From contig NZ_NQJF01000001.1 in NCBI RefSeq assembly GCF_002245495.1, positions 62,001 through 126,000 of the forward strand: a stretch of DNA of 64,000 nucleotides. Direction: 5' to 3'. Shown here in pieces: positions 16,898-27,615 of this stretch. This DNA comes from Oceanimonas baumannii (GTDB lineage: Bacteria > Pseudomonadota > Gammaproteobacteria > Enterobacterales > Aeromonadaceae). Position numbers and translations under genes: made by a program. The notes under the pieces were generated by a model, which was not told where the DNA came from, made no database searches, and saw only the letters and a list, made by a program, of their open reading frames with translations. Position 1 is the stretch's first letter. The number at the start of each line of letters is the position of its first letter.

Positions 16898-16915
16898 CTT
16901 AAGAGATCACTTACA
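16898..16915 (-). promoter_or_regulatory. GacA/UvrY-like upstream activating box
   Basis: TGTAAG-N6-CTTAAG on the minus strand, compared with the consensus TGTAAG-N6-CTTACA. Its centre is about 168 bases upstream of the predicted csrB start; GacA/UvrY sites at csrB/rsm promoters typically lie this far upstream. Similarity is seen; binding is inferred. Confidence 0.6.
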
Positions 16916-16993
16916 AGACGCAGGGGAAAATAAGGAAGGGATAGCTCTGGGGTCCAGGAGTAATAAGCAGGTTGGCGATATAACAGACACAAA

Positions 16994-17016
16994 AATGCCG
17001 GGACAAGCCCGGCATT
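16994..17016 (-). terminator. Terminator of the thr operon
   Basis: Nine-base arms AATGCCGGG / CCCGGCATT around a five-base loop, followed on the minus strand by a T-run (TTTTTGTG), 23 bases after the thrC stop. Confidence 0.85.
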
Positions 17017-17038
17017 GCTACAAATGAAGACGCTCGCC

Positions 17039-18313
17039 TCAGCCCATCATTTTCGCCTTAAGGGCGGAGAAATCGGCAGGAATGGTCTCGGACAGTGACG
17101 CCATGGCACCATGCTTGGCCAGCGGGCCCGGCAGCGCAATATCCTGCTCGAGGATGGCATCCACGCTCTCCTTGAACTTGGCCGGATGGGCGGTGCACAG
17201 GAAGATACCCACCTCGTCCTTGCCGCGCTCCTTGTTCAGCAGATCCCAGGCAATGGCACCGTGCGGCTCGCACAGGTAACCCTGCGCAAACAACCGCTTG
17301 AGGGCGCCCTTGGTCTCTTCGTCGTTGAGCATGCCGGAAGCGATCTCGGCCAGATCCCAGCCCTTGACCCGGCACAGCTCTTCCACCCGCGGCCAGTTGT
17401 TAGGACGGCTCACGTCCATGGCGTTGGACAGAGTAGCAACAGTGTCGTTAGGAGCCCAGTTACCGCTTTCCAGGTAGCGCGGCACGGTGTCGTTGGCGTT
17501 GGTGGCAGCCACAAAGCGCTTCACCGGCAGGCCGATGGCCTTGGCAATCAGACCCGCGGTCAGGTTGCCGAAGTTGCCGGACGGCACAGAAATCACCGCC
17601 TTGCTGCGCTGCTCGGCGGGCAATTCGGCCACGGCTTCGAAGTAGTAGCACACCTGCGCCAGCAACCGGCTGATGTTGATGGAGTTAGCAGAATTCAGGC
17701 CCACGGCGGCCTTCAGCTCTTCGTCGTCAAAGGCCTGCTTGACCAGCGCCTGACAGGCATCGAAGTCGCCCTGTACCGCGAAGGTACGAATGTTGCCGCC
17801 CAGGGTGGTGAACAGCTTTTCCTGCAGCGGACTGATTTTGCCTTCAGGATACAGGATCACCACCTCGATATTGGGCAGACCGTAAAAGGCGTGGGCCACA
17901 GCGGCACCGGTGTCGCCGGAAGTGGCGGTGAGGATGGTGATCTTGCCATCGCTGCGCAGGGTGGCCAGACACTGGGCCATAAAGCGGCCACCGAAGTCCT
18001 TGAACGCCAGGGTCGGACCGTGGAACAGCTCCAGGGCGTAGGTGTGCTCGTCCACCTTCACCAGCGGGGCCGGGAAGGTAAAGGCGTGCTCCACCATGGC
18101 GGTGAGGGTGTCTTTGGGAATTTCGTCACCGATCAGGTGCTGCAGAATGGCCACGGAGCGCGGTACCAGCGGCAGCTCCAGCAGCGCATCCACGTTGGCC
18201 AGCGGGGCCAGATTTTCCGGAAAGAACAGGCCCTGTCCGCGCCCCAGACCCTGCTTGACGGCCCCGGCAAAATTGATGGTTTCTGCGTTATCCTTGATGT
18301 TGTACAACTTCAT
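17039..18313 (-). CDS. thrC: Threonine synthase
   Basis: PLP enzyme of 424 residues that converts O-phosphohomoserine to threonine. PLP lysine is Lys105 in [15 protein letters not shown]; the phosphate loop and [12 protein letters not shown] and [12 protein letters not shown] motifs match the enteric ThrC type. The start is ATG 18313 (MKLYNIKDN), the same as E. coli; it overlaps the thrB TGA by four bases, giving translational coupling. The upstream in-frame extension is coding sequence of thrB in another frame. Confidence 0.97.
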   Translation of the reverse strand: MKLYNIKDNAETINFAGAVKQGLGRGQGLFFPENLAPLANVDALLELPLVPRSVAILQHLIGDEIPKDTLTAMVEHAFTFPAPLVKVDEHTYALELFHGPTLAFKDFGGRFMAQCLATLRSDGKITILTATSGDTGAAVAHAFYGLPNIEVVILYPEGKISPLQEKLFTTLGGNIRTFAVQGDFDACQALVKQAFDDEELKAAVGLNSANSINISRLLAQVCYYFEAVAELPAEQRSKAVISVPSGNFGNLTAGLIAKAIGLPVKRFVAATNANDTVPRYLESGNWAPNDTVATLSNAMDVSRPNNWPRVEELCRVKGWDLAEIASGMLNDEETKGALKRLFAQGYLCEPHGAIAWDLLNKERGKDEVGIFLCTAHPAKFKESVDAILEQDIALPGPLAKHGAMASLSETIPADFSALKAKMMG

Positions 18314-19266
18314 AACTTGGTTCCTGTGACGCGTGCGCCCTCGGCATCGAGTTTGCAAATATGGCAAAAGCCATCCTGATTCTGAATAAAGTGGTCGGCC
18401 AGCCAGGTCTTGAGTTTTTCCGCCTGGTGCAGGTCTTTCATCACCGTGAACACGGTGGGGCCACTGCCGGAAATGCCGGTGGCCAAGGCTCCCATGGCGG
18501 CGGCATGCTCACGCACTTCCTTGAAGCCGGGGATCAGCTGGGCCCGATAAGGCTCGGCGATCACGTCCTTGAGCATGGCAGCAGCCAGTTTTTCCTGGCC
18601 GGTGTGGCTGGCATGCACAAAGCCCGCCAGCCGGCGACCGTATTCCAGACAGTCCTGACGGCGATACTGGGCCGGCAGAATCTCCCGGGCAGCGGAGGTG
18701 GACACGGCAATCCCCGGGTAACACACCACCCAGTACCATTCATCAAACGATGGCAGGGTCTGGCTGACCACACCGGCCTCATCCAGCACCAGTTGCATAC
18801 CGCCCAGATGGCAGGGGGCCACGTTGTCGTAATGTATGGAGCCGGAGATCTGGCCTTCCAGCTCGCCCATCAGCAGCATCAGCTCATGCTCGCTCATGGC
18901 ATTATCATAAAAAGCGTTCAGCGCCACAAAGGCAGCCACAATACTGGTGGCACTGGAGCCCAGTCCCGAGCCTACCGGCAGGTTCTTTTCCAGGGTCATG
19001 ATCAGCGGCTTGCGCGCCAGCCCTTTTTTGTCGAGCGCCTTTTCATAGGCCAGCCAGCAGTCGTAAACGATATTCTGGGTATAGTCGCCCGGCAGCTTGT
19101 GGGCATAGGGCCCGGCATTGGTAAGGGTAAATTCGCCGCTGGCATCTTCTACCAGCACCCGGTCTCCCAGCAGGGAGCCGTCGAGAGGGGCCAGCGCGGC
19201 CCCCAGTACATCGAATCCCACACTTACATTGGCGGTCGAGGCCGGCGCATAGGCTACAACACTCAT
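18310..19266 (-). CDS. thrB: Homoserine kinase
   Basis: GHMP-family kinase of 318 residues that phosphorylates homoserine. The ATP loop is [23 protein letters not shown] (about residues 89-111); the N-terminus [23 protein letters not shown] and C-terminal [12 protein letters not shown] are family motifs. Its ATG directly abuts the thrA TAA, and its end overlaps thrC, so thrABC form a tightly coupled operon under the thr attenuator. Confidence 0.97.
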   Translation of the reverse strand: MSVVAYAPASTANVSVGFDVLGAALAPLDGSLLGDRVLVEDASGEFTLTNAGPYAHKLPGDYTQNIVYDCWLAYEKALDKKGLARKPLIMTLEKNLPVGSGLGSSATSIVAAFVALNAFYDNAMSEHELMLLMGELEGQISGSIHYDNVAPCHLGGMQLVLDEAGVVSQTLPSFDEWYWVVCYPGIAVSTSAAREILPAQYRRQDCLEYGRRLAGFVHASHTGQEKLAAAMLKDVIAEPYRAQLIPGFKEVREHAAAMGALATGISGSGPTVFTVMKDLHQAEKLKTWLADHFIQNQDGFCHICKLDAEGARVTGTKL

Positions 19267-21723
19267 TTAAATCTCCTGCTTCCAGTTGTGGGTACGCAAC
19301 AGATCGGCGAACACACCGGCGGCGGTTACATCGGCACCCGCTCCATAGCCGCGCAGAACCAGCGGAATGGGTTGGTAATACTGGGTATAGAACGCCAGGG
19401 CATTTTCGCCGTCTTTCACTTTAAACAGCGGATCATCCCCGTCTACGGCCTTGATGGCAACCTTGCATTTACCTTCTTCAATGACGCCTACATAGCGCAG
19501 CACCTTGCCTTCGCCTGCCTCGGCAGCCCGGCTGGCAAACCAGTCGTCCGCTTCCGGCAAGCGGGCCATAAAGGTGTCTATATCGCCACTGGCATCAAAG
19601 CCCGGCGGCAGTGCCTGCTCTACCTCGATGTCATCAAGATCCAGCGCCATGCCCGCTTCCCGGGCCAGGATCAGCAACTTACGGGCCACATCCATGCCGT
19701 TCAGATCATCCCGCGGGTCTGGCTCGGTAAAGCCGCTTTCCCGAGCGATCCGGGTGGCCTCGGCAAAGCCCATACCTTCGTCCAGCTTGCCGAAAATGTA
19801 GGACAGGGAGCCGGACAGAATACCGCCAAACGCCTTAAGCTGGTCGCCGGCCCGAATAAGGTTCTGCAGGTTCTCAATAACCGGCAGGCCCGCACCCACG
19901 TTGGTCTCATACAGAAACTTGCGGCGGGTAGAGCGTGCCGAGCGGCGCAGCTCTCGGTAGTAATCCAGGCTGGAGGTGTTGGCCTTCTTGTTGGGAGTAA
20001 CTACATGGAAACCCGCAGACAAGAAGTCAGCATACTGATCCGCAACCCGTTCACTGGTGGTGCAGTCCACCAGTACCGGGTTGATCAGGTGGCTGTCTTC
20101 CACCAAACGGGCCACCCGCTCCAGGCTGAAGCTTTCCTGCGCCAGCTCCAACTGATCACGCCAGCCATCAAGGCAGATGCCGTTGCGATCCAGCAGCATT
20201 TTGCGGGAATTGGCAATACCCACTACCCGAATGCCAATATCCTGGGATTCCAGCACCGGCTGCTGACGACGGATTTGCTCCAGCAGAGCACCGCCCACGC
20301 CACCACAGCCCACCAGAAACACGTCGATGAACTGACGGCTGGAGAAGAAGTTTTGGTGACAGGCCTTGATGGCCTCGGTCACCTTCTCTTTGCGGATCAC
20401 CGCCGAGATGGAACGCTCGCTGGAGCCTTGGGCGATAGCCACAATATTGATGGACGCTTCCGCCAGGGAGTTGAAGAAGCGGGCAGACACACCACGGGCG
20501 GTGCGCATGCGATCGCCCACCAAAGAGATGATGGCCAGATCGTCGATGAGGTCCAGCGGCTCCAGCAGGTTGTTCTTGAATTCCAGCGCAAACTCGTTGG
20601 CGATGGCCTTCTGTACTTTTTGCTTGTCAAAGGTATGGATACAGAAGCTGACGCTGTACTCGGACGAGCTTTGGGTGATCAGCACTATGCTGGCACCGGC
20701 GCGGGAGATGCAGGAGAACAGCCGGCCTGCCATGCCCACCATGCCCTTCATGCCAGGGCCGGAGATGTTGATCATGGTCATGCCAGCCAGATCGGAAATG
20801 CCCTTCACCTGCAGATCGTCGTCACTGCACTCGGGGCCGATCAGCGAACCTTCCCCCTGAGGGTTACCGGTGTTCTTGATCAGACAGGGAATATGAAACT
20901 GAGCGATGGGAGCAATGGTTTTGGGGTGCAGTACCTTGGCACCGAAATAGGACAGCTCCATGGCTTCCTTGTAAGACAGCTGGCGCAGCAGTTTGGCATC
21001 CGGCACCAGGCGCGGATCACAGTTGTACACACCGTCTACATCAGTCCAGATTTCGCAGCATTCGGCACCGACACAGGCAGCCAGCACCGCAGCAGAGTAA
21101 TCGGAGCCATTACGGCCCAGAATAACGGTTTCGCCCTGTTCATTACCGGCGGTAAAGCCCGGCATCAGGTACACACAGTCATTACGCAGGCCTTTGTCGG
21201 CAAAGCGCTGGCGGGACACTTCAATATTGACCTGGGCCTCCAGCACACTGCCCTCACCCAGCAGCATTTCCTGAGGCACAATGACTTCCACCTGCTCACC
21301 CCGGGCGCGCAGCAGCTCAGACATGGTGGCAATGGACAGCGCCTCACCCCGGCTGAGAATGTGGGCCTGGATGTTGTCGGGGCACTGTTGCAGCAGACTG
21401 ACGCCCTGCAGCAGCCGGGTCAGCTGGTTCAGCTCCCGCTCTACCGCCCCCCGGAGGGTAGCGTCGTCCAGACTGGCATATTTGCCCTTGAGTCCGTCGA
21501 TAATGCCATGAAAGATCTGCTCAATCTCTTTCAGCACCGGTGCCGCTTCCAGGCCGCGAATGGTCTGCTCGACCACCGCCACCAAATGATTGGTTACGCG
21601 CGCCGGGGCCGATAGCACCAACGCCACCTGGGACTGGCGCTGATTGTTGACCACGATGTCGGCCACGGTATCAAAACGCTCGGCGTTGGCCAACGACGTA
21701 CCGCCAAATTTCAGGACTCGCAT
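19267..21723 (-). CDS. thrA: Bifunctional aspartokinase I/homoserine dehydrogenase I
   Basis: Fusion enzyme of 818 residues (E. coli 820) catalysing the first and third steps of threonine synthesis. Residues 1-290: aspartokinase, with [17 protein letters not shown] and [14 protein letters not shown]. About 310-460: paired ACT domains ([34 protein letters not shown]) expected to bind threonine for feedback inhibition. About 465-818: homoserine dehydrogenase with [17 protein letters not shown] and [13 protein letters not shown]. Transcription passes through the leader/attenuator just upstream. Confidence 0.97.
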   Translation of the reverse strand: MRVLKFGGTSLANAERFDTVADIVVNNQRQSQVALVLSAPARVTNHLVAVVEQTIRGLEAAPVLKEIEQIFHGIIDGLKGKYASLDDATLRGAVERELNQLTRLLQGVSLLQQCPDNIQAHILSRGEALSIATMSELLRARGEQVEVIVPQEMLLGEGSVLEAQVNIEVSRQRFADKGLRNDCVYLMPGFTAGNEQGETVILGRNGSDYSAAVLAACVGAECCEIWTDVDGVYNCDPRLVPDAKLLRQLSYKEAMELSYFGAKVLHPKTIAPIAQFHIPCLIKNTGNPQGEGSLIGPECSDDDLQVKGISDLAGMTMINISGPGMKGMVGMAGRLFSCISRAGASIVLITQSSSEYSVSFCIHTFDKQKVQKAIANEFALEFKNNLLEPLDLIDDLAIISLVGDRMRTARGVSARFFNSLAEASINIVAIAQGSSERSISAVIRKEKVTEAIKACHQNFFSSRQFIDVFLVGCGGVGGALLEQIRRQQPVLESQDIGIRVVGIANSRKMLLDRNGICLDGWRDQLELAQESFSLERVARLVEDSHLINPVLVDCTTSERVADQYADFLSAGFHVVTPNKKANTSSLDYYRELRRSARSTRRKFLYETNVGAGLPVIENLQNLIRAGDQLKAFGGILSGSLSYIFGKLDEGMGFAEATRIARESGFTEPDPRDDLNGMDVARKLLILAREAGMALDLDDIEVEQALPPGFDASGDIDTFMARLPEADDWFASRAAEAGEGKVLRYVGVIEEGKCKVAIKAVDGDDPLFKVKDGENALAFYTQYYQPIPLVLRGYGAGADVTAAGVFADLLRTHNWKQEI

Positions 21724-21745
21724 TCATTACTCCCTGTGTAAAACT

Positions 21746-21780
21746 AAAAAAGCCCGTATCTGGTTGGGACACGGGCTTTT
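21746..21780 (-). terminator. Attenuator of the thr operon
   Basis: Stem AAAGCCCGTG / ACGGGCTTT with a T6 tail on the minus strand, between the leader peptide stop (21810) and the thrA start (21723). This is the expected intrinsic terminator that forms when the ribosome does not stall in the leader. Confidence 0.85.
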
Positions 21781-21809
21781 CGATTCAAATTCTGTTTGTC
21801 GTCAGCGCA

Positions 21810-21884
21810 TCAGCCCGCCCCGGTTCCACCCATGGTGGTGCCGGTAATAATAATGGTGGTGGTAGTGCGGGTGAACTGCAGCAT
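21810..21884 (-). CDS. thrL: thr operon leader peptide
   Basis: A 24-residue open frame starting at ATG 21884 (opening MLQFTRTTTTIIITGTT) and ending in TGA 21810. Nine of the 24 codons are Thr and three are Ile, like E. coli ThrL (MKRISTTITTTITITT...). Stalling at these codons during Thr or Ile starvation should block formation of the downstream attenuator and allow thrABC transcription. The frame even ends GTGAG, close to E. coli GNGAG. Confidence 0.92.
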   Translation of the reverse strand: MLQFTRTTTTIIITGTTMGGTGAG

Positions 21885-21945
21885 GACATACAACCTGTAA
21901 CAACGAATGGCATAGCAATAACCCGGGGCCGCTGGCTTGTCAACG

Positions 21946-22644
21946 TCACCCCCGGGATTTGAGGGCCCGCTCAAGGTCCTTATAAAGCAGGTGAAGCAGG
22001 TTCAGATCCCTTTGCCCCAGCACAGGCAACCTGTCTTTAACCCATTCAGCCAGTTTTTCCTGCTGAGAAACACCAATTGAATCCATCAATTGTTCTGTTT
22101 TGTGCTGTAGCACGCGAAGCTGGGCATTTCCTTGCTGAACGTTGTTTTTTTGTTCATCTTCCGGAGCCAGTCCCTGACTCAATTCCCAGGCATAGAGCAT
22201 GATGGCCTGCCCCAGATTCAGCGATGGATAGCTGACCTTGAGCGGCAGGTAGCTGATGATGTCAGCCTGGGACAGATGCTCGTTGCTCAGTCCCGATTCC
22301 TCACACCCGAACAATATCGCGACCCGCTGCACCGCCTTGTTGTTGACCTGAGCCACCGCTTCCCGGGGAGTCAGATAATGCTGATAACGGCCACGCCGGC
22401 GAGCGGTCGTCGCAATCACCAGATCCATGTCGGCCAGGCCATCGGCCAGGGTGGGAAAGTACTCGGCCTGTTCCAGCAGCTCCTGAGCACCGTGGGCCAC
22501 CCACTGAGCCTGTTCCTGCTCATGTACCCGGCTGTTAATAATGCGCATGCGCTCAAAGCCCATGGTTTTCATGGCTCGGGCAGCGGCACCGACGTTTTCC
22601 GGACGCGCCGGAGATTCCAGGAAGAAATACAACTCCACCGACAT
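21946..22644 (-). CDS. yjtD: TrmH-family (SPOUT) RNA methyltransferase, LasT/YjtD type
   Basis: SPOUT-class RNA 2'-O-methyltransferase of 232 residues. The family opening is ESPARPENVGAAARAMKTMGFERMRIINSR (about 9-38); the knot region is VAILFGCEESGLSNEHLSQAD and YPSLNLGQAIMLYAWEL (about 140-180). Close in pattern to E. coli LasT/YjtD, which also lies next to thrL; TrmJ is the nearest alternative. Its start overlaps the roxA stop, so the two are probably co-transcribed. RNA target not determined from sequence. Confidence 0.85.
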   Translation of the reverse strand: MSVELYFFLESPARPENVGAAARAMKTMGFERMRIINSRVHEQEQAQWVAHGAQELLEQAEYFPTLADGLADMDLVIATTARRRGRYQHYLTPREAVAQVNNKAVQRVAILFGCEESGLSNEHLSQADIISYLPLKVSYPSLNLGQAIMLYAWELSQGLAPEDEQKNNVQQGNAQLRVLQHKTEQLMDSIGVSQQEKLAEWVKDRLPVLGQRDLNLLHLLYKDLERALKSRG

Positions 22645-23786
22645 TACTCGTCTTCCTCAAAATACCAGTAACCCTGGTTGACTAGCGGCAACAGGCAGTC
22701 GAGCAGATTCCTGGGCTCATTCAGGCAGGCCACCTCTGGACCGCAAATGCGGGTCTGATCGCACAGCAGGGCAAGGCTATCGGCGTCCGGGTTGGCCAGC
22801 TGGTAGCGATCACCATCCAGATAAAAAACATCTTCACTGCCTTCATGATAGAAGCAACGCGCGCCCCCCAGGCGATAGAGGTGGTCGCCGTGATCCAGTC
22901 GCAGCACCAGCTCCTCCAGACTGTAGAGGGGGTCGGCCGGCTCCAGATCGAGGTCATGCTTGGCTTCTGAGATCATTTCACCGAACCAGTCGTTGAGCCG
23001 GTTATCGTCATTCAGCAACTCACTCATCAGGGCTTTCACCTGGGTCATGACATTACCGTCGAGGCGACCATGCGCATTGGCAGCAGCCATGCCGGCGTCA
23101 TCGAAGCGCCGGGTACGATCAACATGAGCCAGCAGATGGTCGGCAAAACCTGAGAATAAATCCTTTGCATCGGGTGCACGAAAACCGATGGAGTAATTCA
23201 GCGCCGGCGTTTCCGCATAGCCCTCATGAGGACAACCGGGAGGAATATAAATCATATCACCGGGCTGCAAGACCTCATCGATCACCGCCTCAAAGTCGTC
23301 GCAGTGACGCAGAGCACCGTGAGCAGCAAATTCACGCAGGCTCTGGCGTGCTCCTACCCGCCAGCGACGGCTGCCGGCGCCCTGAATAATAAAGACGCCA
23401 TATTGATCGATATGCGGACCCACACCGCCGCCCGGGGTGGAAAAGCTCACCATCACATCGTCAAAGCGCCAGCCGGGAATAAACCGGAACAGCTCCGCCA
23501 GATCCTGCACCCCCGGGTGCCACTGATTAACCGCCTGTACCAGCAGGGTCCAGTCGGTTTCCCCCAGATGATCGTAAGACTCGAACGGTCCGGTTTCCGC
23601 CTGCCAGCGTTCCTGCTCGCGCCATACCCGGCGGGACTCGATATGGGGTTCCAGAGCAAGACCGGCCAGCTCATCCGGACTCAGAGGATCATCAAAGTCC
23701 GGCAGGGCCGCCTTAAACAAACAAGGCTGGCGCTGCCAGTCGTGGGCCAGAAAATGGTCGATATCCAGTTTAAGAGGGCTGTGCAT
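22644..23786 (-). CDS. roxA: Ribosomal protein uL16 3-hydroxylase RoxA (YcfD)
   Basis: JmjC/cupin 2-oxoglutarate oxygenase of 380 residues, homologous to E. coli YcfD, which hydroxylates Arg81 of ribosomal protein L16. Iron ligands: HID in GVGPHIDQYGVFIIQG (about residues 123-138) and His in PPGCPHEGYAET (about 186). C-terminal winged-helix part typical of ribosomal oxygenases. The acidic tail ends YWYFEEDE. Overlaps the following methyltransferase gene by one base. Both neighbours modify the translation apparatus. Confidence 0.93.
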   Translation of the reverse strand: MHSPLKLDIDHFLAHDWQRQPCLFKAALPDFDDPLSPDELAGLALEPHIESRRVWREQERWQAETGPFESYDHLGETDWTLLVQAVNQWHPGVQDLAELFRFIPGWRFDDVMVSFSTPGGGVGPHIDQYGVFIIQGAGSRRWRVGARQSLREFAAHGALRHCDDFEAVIDEVLQPGDMIYIPPGCPHEGYAETPALNYSIGFRAPDAKDLFSGFADHLLAHVDRTRRFDDAGMAAANAHGRLDGNVMTQVKALMSELLNDDNRLNDWFGEMISEAKHDLDLEPADPLYSLEELVLRLDHGDHLYRLGGARCFYHEGSEDVFYLDGDRYQLANPDADSLALLCDQTRICGPEVACLNEPRNLLDCLLPLVNQGYWYFEEDE

Positions 23787-23874
23787 GAAAAACTCGCAAC
23801 GGGGGGCATAGTGACGTTAAATATTACACGTTATTATGCCCGTTGCATCAGCATAATAACAGGCCAGCACCGGC

Positions 23875-24369
23875 TCAGAACGCGTCAAAAGCCCCGTGAT
23901 AGGTCACCTGGCCGCTGGGGACCGGCTGCTTCAATGCCAGTGCCATAAAGCTGTTTCCGGCCTCAGGATAAGGACAGGTCAGCCCCAGCTCGTATGCCGG
24001 ACGGAAGCCAAAACGCCGGTAATAGCCGGGATCCCCCAGCACAACAACACCCGCCCAGTCAAAATCACTGGCAGCCTGAATGGCCTCACGGATCATTTCC
24101 GAGCCCACTCCCTGTCCCTGACAGTCCGGCCACACACTCACCGGTGCCAGCCCCAGCCAGCCAATGTCTTCACCGTTGATCAACACCGGACTCATGGCCA
24201 GATGACCAATAATAGCCCCCTCATATTCCGCCACCTGACTGACACTGATAGCCCCCTGCTCTCGCAGAGCCAGCACCAGATCCGCCTCTTCGGCACGGTT
24301 AAAGGCAGCAAATACCACCTCATCGATATCGTCACCATCACCAGGACGTTCGGTTCTGCAGATCAGCAT
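23875..24369 (-). CDS. GNAT-family N-acetyltransferase (YhbS-like)
   Basis: Single GNAT domain of 164 residues. N-terminal RTERPGDGDDIDEVVFAAFNRAEEADLV, acetyl-CoA pyrophosphate loop VWPDCQGQGVGSEMIREA (about 79-96), and VVLGDPGYYRRFGFRPA (about 108-124), the pattern of the YhbS subgroup. Acceptor substrate is unknown. Seventeen bases downstream of pdxH and in the same direction, probably one unit. Confidence 0.82.
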   Translation of the reverse strand: MLICRTERPGDGDDIDEVVFAAFNRAEEADLVLALREQGAISVSQVAEYEGAIIGHLAMSPVLINGEDIGWLGLAPVSVWPDCQGQGVGSEMIREAIQAASDFDWAGVVVLGDPGYYRRFGFRPAYELGLTCPYPEAGNSFMALALKQPVPSGQVTYHGAFDAF

Positions 24370-24386
24370 GGTTGCCTCTCCTACGT

Positions 24387-25022
24387 TCAGGGTGCCAGAC
24401 GAGAAATAGCCCAGCCCGCTTGCTCACGCTGGTAGATAAAACGATCATGCAAGCGGTTAGCTCCGCCCTGCCAGAACTCCACCGAGTCGACATGAACCCG
24501 AAAACCGCCCCAGAAACTGGGCAGAGGCACTTCACCATTGGCGAACTTCTGCTTCATTTCCAGAAACTTGGCTTCAAGCAGGCCCCGGGCCGAAATACGT
24601 GAAGACTGCTTTGACACCCAGGCACCGATCTGGCTGTCTTTGGGACGGCTGGAAAAGTACTTCATCACCTCGGTAGCAGACAGTTTTTCCACCTGGCCGG
24701 TGACATGCACCTGGCGTTCCAGTGAGTGCCAGGGAAACAGCAGACTGATGCGGGGATTGTGGCCAAGGTGCGACGCCTTGCGGCTGCCCATATTGGTATA
24801 AAATACAAACCCCTGCTCATCTACCTGTTTAAGCAGCACAATACGCTGATACGGCTGCCCTTGTTCATCAACCGTGCCAACCACCATGGCGGTAGGATCC
24901 GGTACCCCGGCGGCAATGGCCTGTTGCATCCAGGTCTCAAACAAAACGATAGGGTCATTGGGCAGGTCATTGCGGCGCAGGCCGCCCTGCAGGTATTCAC
25001 GTCGGTAATCCGCCAGCTCCAT
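24387..25022 (-). CDS. pdxH: Pyridoxamine 5'-phosphate oxidase
   Basis: FMN oxidase of 211 residues making pyridoxal 5'-phosphate from PNP or PMP. Seen: [29 protein letters not shown] at the N-terminus, [39 protein letters not shown] (FMN binding, about 64-102), and the signature [20 protein letters not shown] near residue 180. Ends with RLAP like other PdxH. PLP supplies ThrC, GcvP and others in this window, though no regulatory link is visible. Confidence 0.96.
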   Translation of the reverse strand: MELADYRREYLQGGLRRNDLPNDPIVLFETWMQQAIAAGVPDPTAMVVGTVDEQGQPYQRIVLLKQVDEQGFVFYTNMGSRKASHLGHNPRISLLFPWHSLERQVHVTGQVEKLSATEVMKYFSSRPKDSQIGAWVSKQSSRISARGLLEAKFLEMKQKFANGEVPLPSFWGGFRVHVDSVEFWQGGANRLHDRFIYQREQAGWAISRLAP

Positions 25023-25112
25023 GAATATGGGTTCCTTCTGCTGAAAGTGGCTTCATTGTGCAAAGCAAGCCGTTACTTGGCAAGTGCTGTTACCAGTACA
25101 GTAACAACAAAA

Positions 25113-25137
25113 AAGCCGGGGAATCTTTCCCCGGCTT
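25113..25137 (-). terminator. Terminator of pnp
   Basis: Eleven-base perfect arms AAGCCGGGGAA / TTCCCCGGCTT, TCT loop, with a T6 tail on the minus strand, 20 bases after the pnp stop. Confidence 0.9.
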
Positions 25138-25156
25138 GCGTGTAACTTGCTGAGCC

Positions 25157-27292
25157 TTACTCGGCGTTATCGGTGTTGGCCTCTTCAGTGGCAGGCGCTT
25201 CGGCTTCTTCCGGCTTGTTGGCTTCCTTGATGGACAGGCGAATGCGGCCCTGACGGTCCACTTCAAGTACCTTCACCTTGACCTTGTCACCCACTTTCAG
25301 GTGATCGGACACATTTTTCACCCGCTCTTCGGTGATCTGGGAAATGTGTACCAGACCGTCCTTGCCAGGCAGAATGTTAACAAAGGCACCGAAGTCGGCC
25401 AGACGAACCACCTGACCTTCGTAGATGGTGCCGCTTTCCACTTCTGCGGTCAGCTGCTCAATGCGGTGAATAGCCAGCTTGGCGGCTTCACCGTCAACGG
25501 CGGCAATTTTCACGGTGCCGTCGTCATCCAGCTCAATGGTGGTACCGGTTTCTTCGGTCAGGGCGCGAATGGTCGCACCACCCTTGCCAATCACATCACG
25601 GATCTTCTCGGGGTTGATCTTGATGGTGTGAATGCGCGGCGCAAAGTCGGAGATATCGGCACGAGGAGCCTGCAGGGCTTCGTCCATTACTTTCAGAATG
25701 TGCAGACGGGCGTTACGGGCCTGATTCAAAGCCACTTCCATGATTTCTTTGGTGATGCCTTCAATCTTGATGTCCATCTGCAGGGCAGTTACACCCTCAT
25801 TGGTACCGGCCACCTTGAAGTCCATATCGCCGAGGTGATCTTCATCACCCAGAATATCGGACAGCACCACAAAACCTTCTTCTTCTTTCACCAGACCCAT
25901 GGCAATACCGGCCACAGAAGCCTTGATCGGCACACCAGCATCCATCAGTGCCAGTGAAGTACCGCACACGGACGCCATGGAAGAAGAGCCGTTAGACTCG
26001 GTGATCTCGGATACCACACGTACGGTGTACGGGAATTCTTCCTGGCTCGGCATCACCGCAGCCACACCGCGCTTGGCCAGACGGCCATGACCGATCTCCC
26101 GGCGCTTGGGGCTGCCGACCATACCGGTCTCACCCACACAGTAGGGAGGGAAGTTGTAGTGCAGCATGAAGCGGTTGGCACGCTCACCGGTCAGCTCATC
26201 AATCAGCTGGGCGTCACGCTCGGTGCCCAGAGTAGCGGCAACCAGCGCCTGGGTTTCACCCCGGGTGAACAGGGAAGAACCATGAGCGCGGGGCAGCAGA
26301 CCGGTCGCTACGTTCAGCGCGCGGATCATGTCGGGCTCACGGCCATCGATACGCGGCTCACCGCGAACAACGCGGCCACGGACAATGGTTTTTTCCAGTT
26401 TGCCGAGCTGCTCCTGAACTTCCTTTATTTCCGCTTCCGGAGTCTCATCCAGAATGGCAGCCAGAACCCTGGCTTTAATATCGCTGATGGCATCACGGCG
26501 GGCGGTTTTGTCGGTGATGCGATAGGCTTCACCCAGCTCGGCAGACGCCAGCTCGGCTACCTTGGCTTTCAGCGGCTCATTTTCGGCCTTCGGCTGCCAG
26601 TCCCAGGGCTGATTGCCCACTTCGGCGGCGAACTCGTTGATAGCATTAATGGCAGTCTGCATCTGCTCGTGACCGTACATAACGGCACCCAGCATAACAT
26701 CTTCAGGCAGTACGGAAGCTTCGGACTCTACCATCAGCACGGCACCGGCAGTACCGGCCACCACCAGATCAAGCTGGCTTTCTTTCAGCTCGGTGATGCT
26801 AGGGTTCAGCACATATTCACCGTTCATGTAACCCACGCGGGCAGCACCGATGGGGCCGGCAAAAGGAATGCCGGAGATGGCCAGGGCGGCAGAGGTGCCC
26901 AGCATGGAAATGATGTCCGGGGCAATTTCCGGGTTGGCGGACATCACGGTGGCAATCACCTGAACTTCGTTTTTGAATCCATCGGGAAACAGCGGACGAA
27001 TGGGGCGGTCAATCAGACGCGCGGTCAGCGTTTCGCCTTCGGTGGGGCGGCCTTCACGTTTGAAGAAGCTGCCGGGAATACGGCCGGCAGCGTAAGTACG
27101 CTCCTGGTAGTTCACGGTCAGCGGAAAGAAGTCACGGCTTTCGTCGGCTTCGCGTTTGCCGACCACACTAACCAGCACGGAGGTGTCGTCAATGCTGGCC
27201 ATCACGGCGGCAGAAGCCTGGCGGGCAATAACGCCGGTTTCAAGAGTAACGGTATGTTGACCGTACTGGAAGGTCTTTACGATAGGATTCAC
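25157..27292 (-). CDS. pnp: Polynucleotide phosphorylase
   Basis: 3'-5' phosphorolytic exoribonuclease of 711 residues, degradosome component. Order: RNase PH domain 1 (about 1-145), helical domain, RNase PH domain 2 (about 310-545) with [30 protein letters not shown] and [19 protein letters not shown] domain ([25 protein letters not shown], about 560-584) and S1 domain ([33 protein letters not shown]). Acidic tail is typical. The leader holds a long hairpin like the RNase III site that allows PNPase autoregulation. Confidence 0.97.
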   Translation of the reverse strand: MNPIVKTFQYGQHTVTLETGVIARQASAAVMASIDDTSVLVSVVGKREADESRDFFPLTVNYQERTYAAGRIPGSFFKREGRPTEGETLTARLIDRPIRPLFPDGFKNEVQVIATVMSANPEIAPDIISMLGTSAALAISGIPFAGPIGAARVGYMNGEYVLNPSITELKESQLDLVVAGTAGAVLMVESEASVLPEDVMLGAVMYGHEQMQTAINAINEFAAEVGNQPWDWQPKAENEPLKAKVAELASAELGEAYRITDKTARRDAISDIKARVLAAILDETPEAEIKEVQEQLGKLEKTIVRGRVVRGEPRIDGREPDMIRALNVATGLLPRAHGSSLFTRGETQALVAATLGTERDAQLIDELTGERANRFMLHYNFPPYCVGETGMVGSPKRREIGHGRLAKRGVAAVMPSQEEFPYTVRVVSEITESNGSSSMASVCGTSLALMDAGVPIKASVAGIAMGLVKEEEGFVVLSDILGDEDHLGDMDFKVAGTNEGVTALQMDIKIEGITKEIMEVALNQARNARLHILKVMDEALQAPRADISDFAPRIHTIKINPEKIRDVIGKGGATIRALTEETGTTIELDDDGTVKIAAVDGEAAKLAIHRIEQLTAEVESGTIYEGQVVRLADFGAFVNILPGKDGLVHISQITEERVKNVSDHLKVGDKVKVKVLEVDRQGRIRLSIKEANKPEEAEAPATEEANTDNAE

Positions 27293-27390
27293 GTGGTAGA
27301 TTCCTTTAACTGTTTGATTCTTTAATACGCCGGCACAGTATACTTGATTCCTGTTTAAAGGACAGAATCACAAACGGAAAACAGCTGGGA

Positions 27391-27444
27391 GGCTTACCCC
27401 CTCGGGAAGTGTGAAGCATCAACACTGCCGACACGCTGTAAGCC
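27391..27444 (-). promoter_or_regulatory. pnp leader hairpin (RNase III-type)
   Basis: Outer arms GGCTTAC (27391-27397) and GTAAGCC (27438-27444), with an inner stem CGG.AAGTGT / ACACT.CCG; a long double-stranded leader about 100 bases before the pnp start. In E. coli the equivalent stem is cut by RNase III and then targeted by PNPase. The 27293-27615 gap otherwise holds only this leader and the rpsO terminator. Confidence 0.6.
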
Positions 27445-27568
27445 CACTGGGGCTTTAAAAATGCCATCCATGGTATTTTATGGTCGGCTTCACAATCCCC
27501 ATCTCCACTGCTGCTTCGGGAGTCACCGGCGTTGCCAGCTTGCTCAGAAAGCGTGTTTTACAGGCAAC

Positions 27569-27600
27569 AAAAAAAGGGAGCCGAAGCTCCCTTTTCAACA
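27569..27600 (-). terminator. Terminator of rpsO
   Basis: Stem AAAGGGAGC / GCTCCCTTT with a CGAA loop, flanked by a T7 tail on the minus strand, right after the rpsO stop. Read-through would feed pnp, as in E. coli. Confidence 0.9.
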
Positions 27601-27615
27601 AGGCTTTGGAGTCGA

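Noticed and set aside
18361-21615. Very long plus-strand frame (1084 codons) opposite thrA
   Set aside because: Shadow of the GC-biased codons of thrA/thrB; no domains, and thrA is unmistakable on the other strand. The same applies to long frames opposite gcvT, infB, dnaJ and dnaK.
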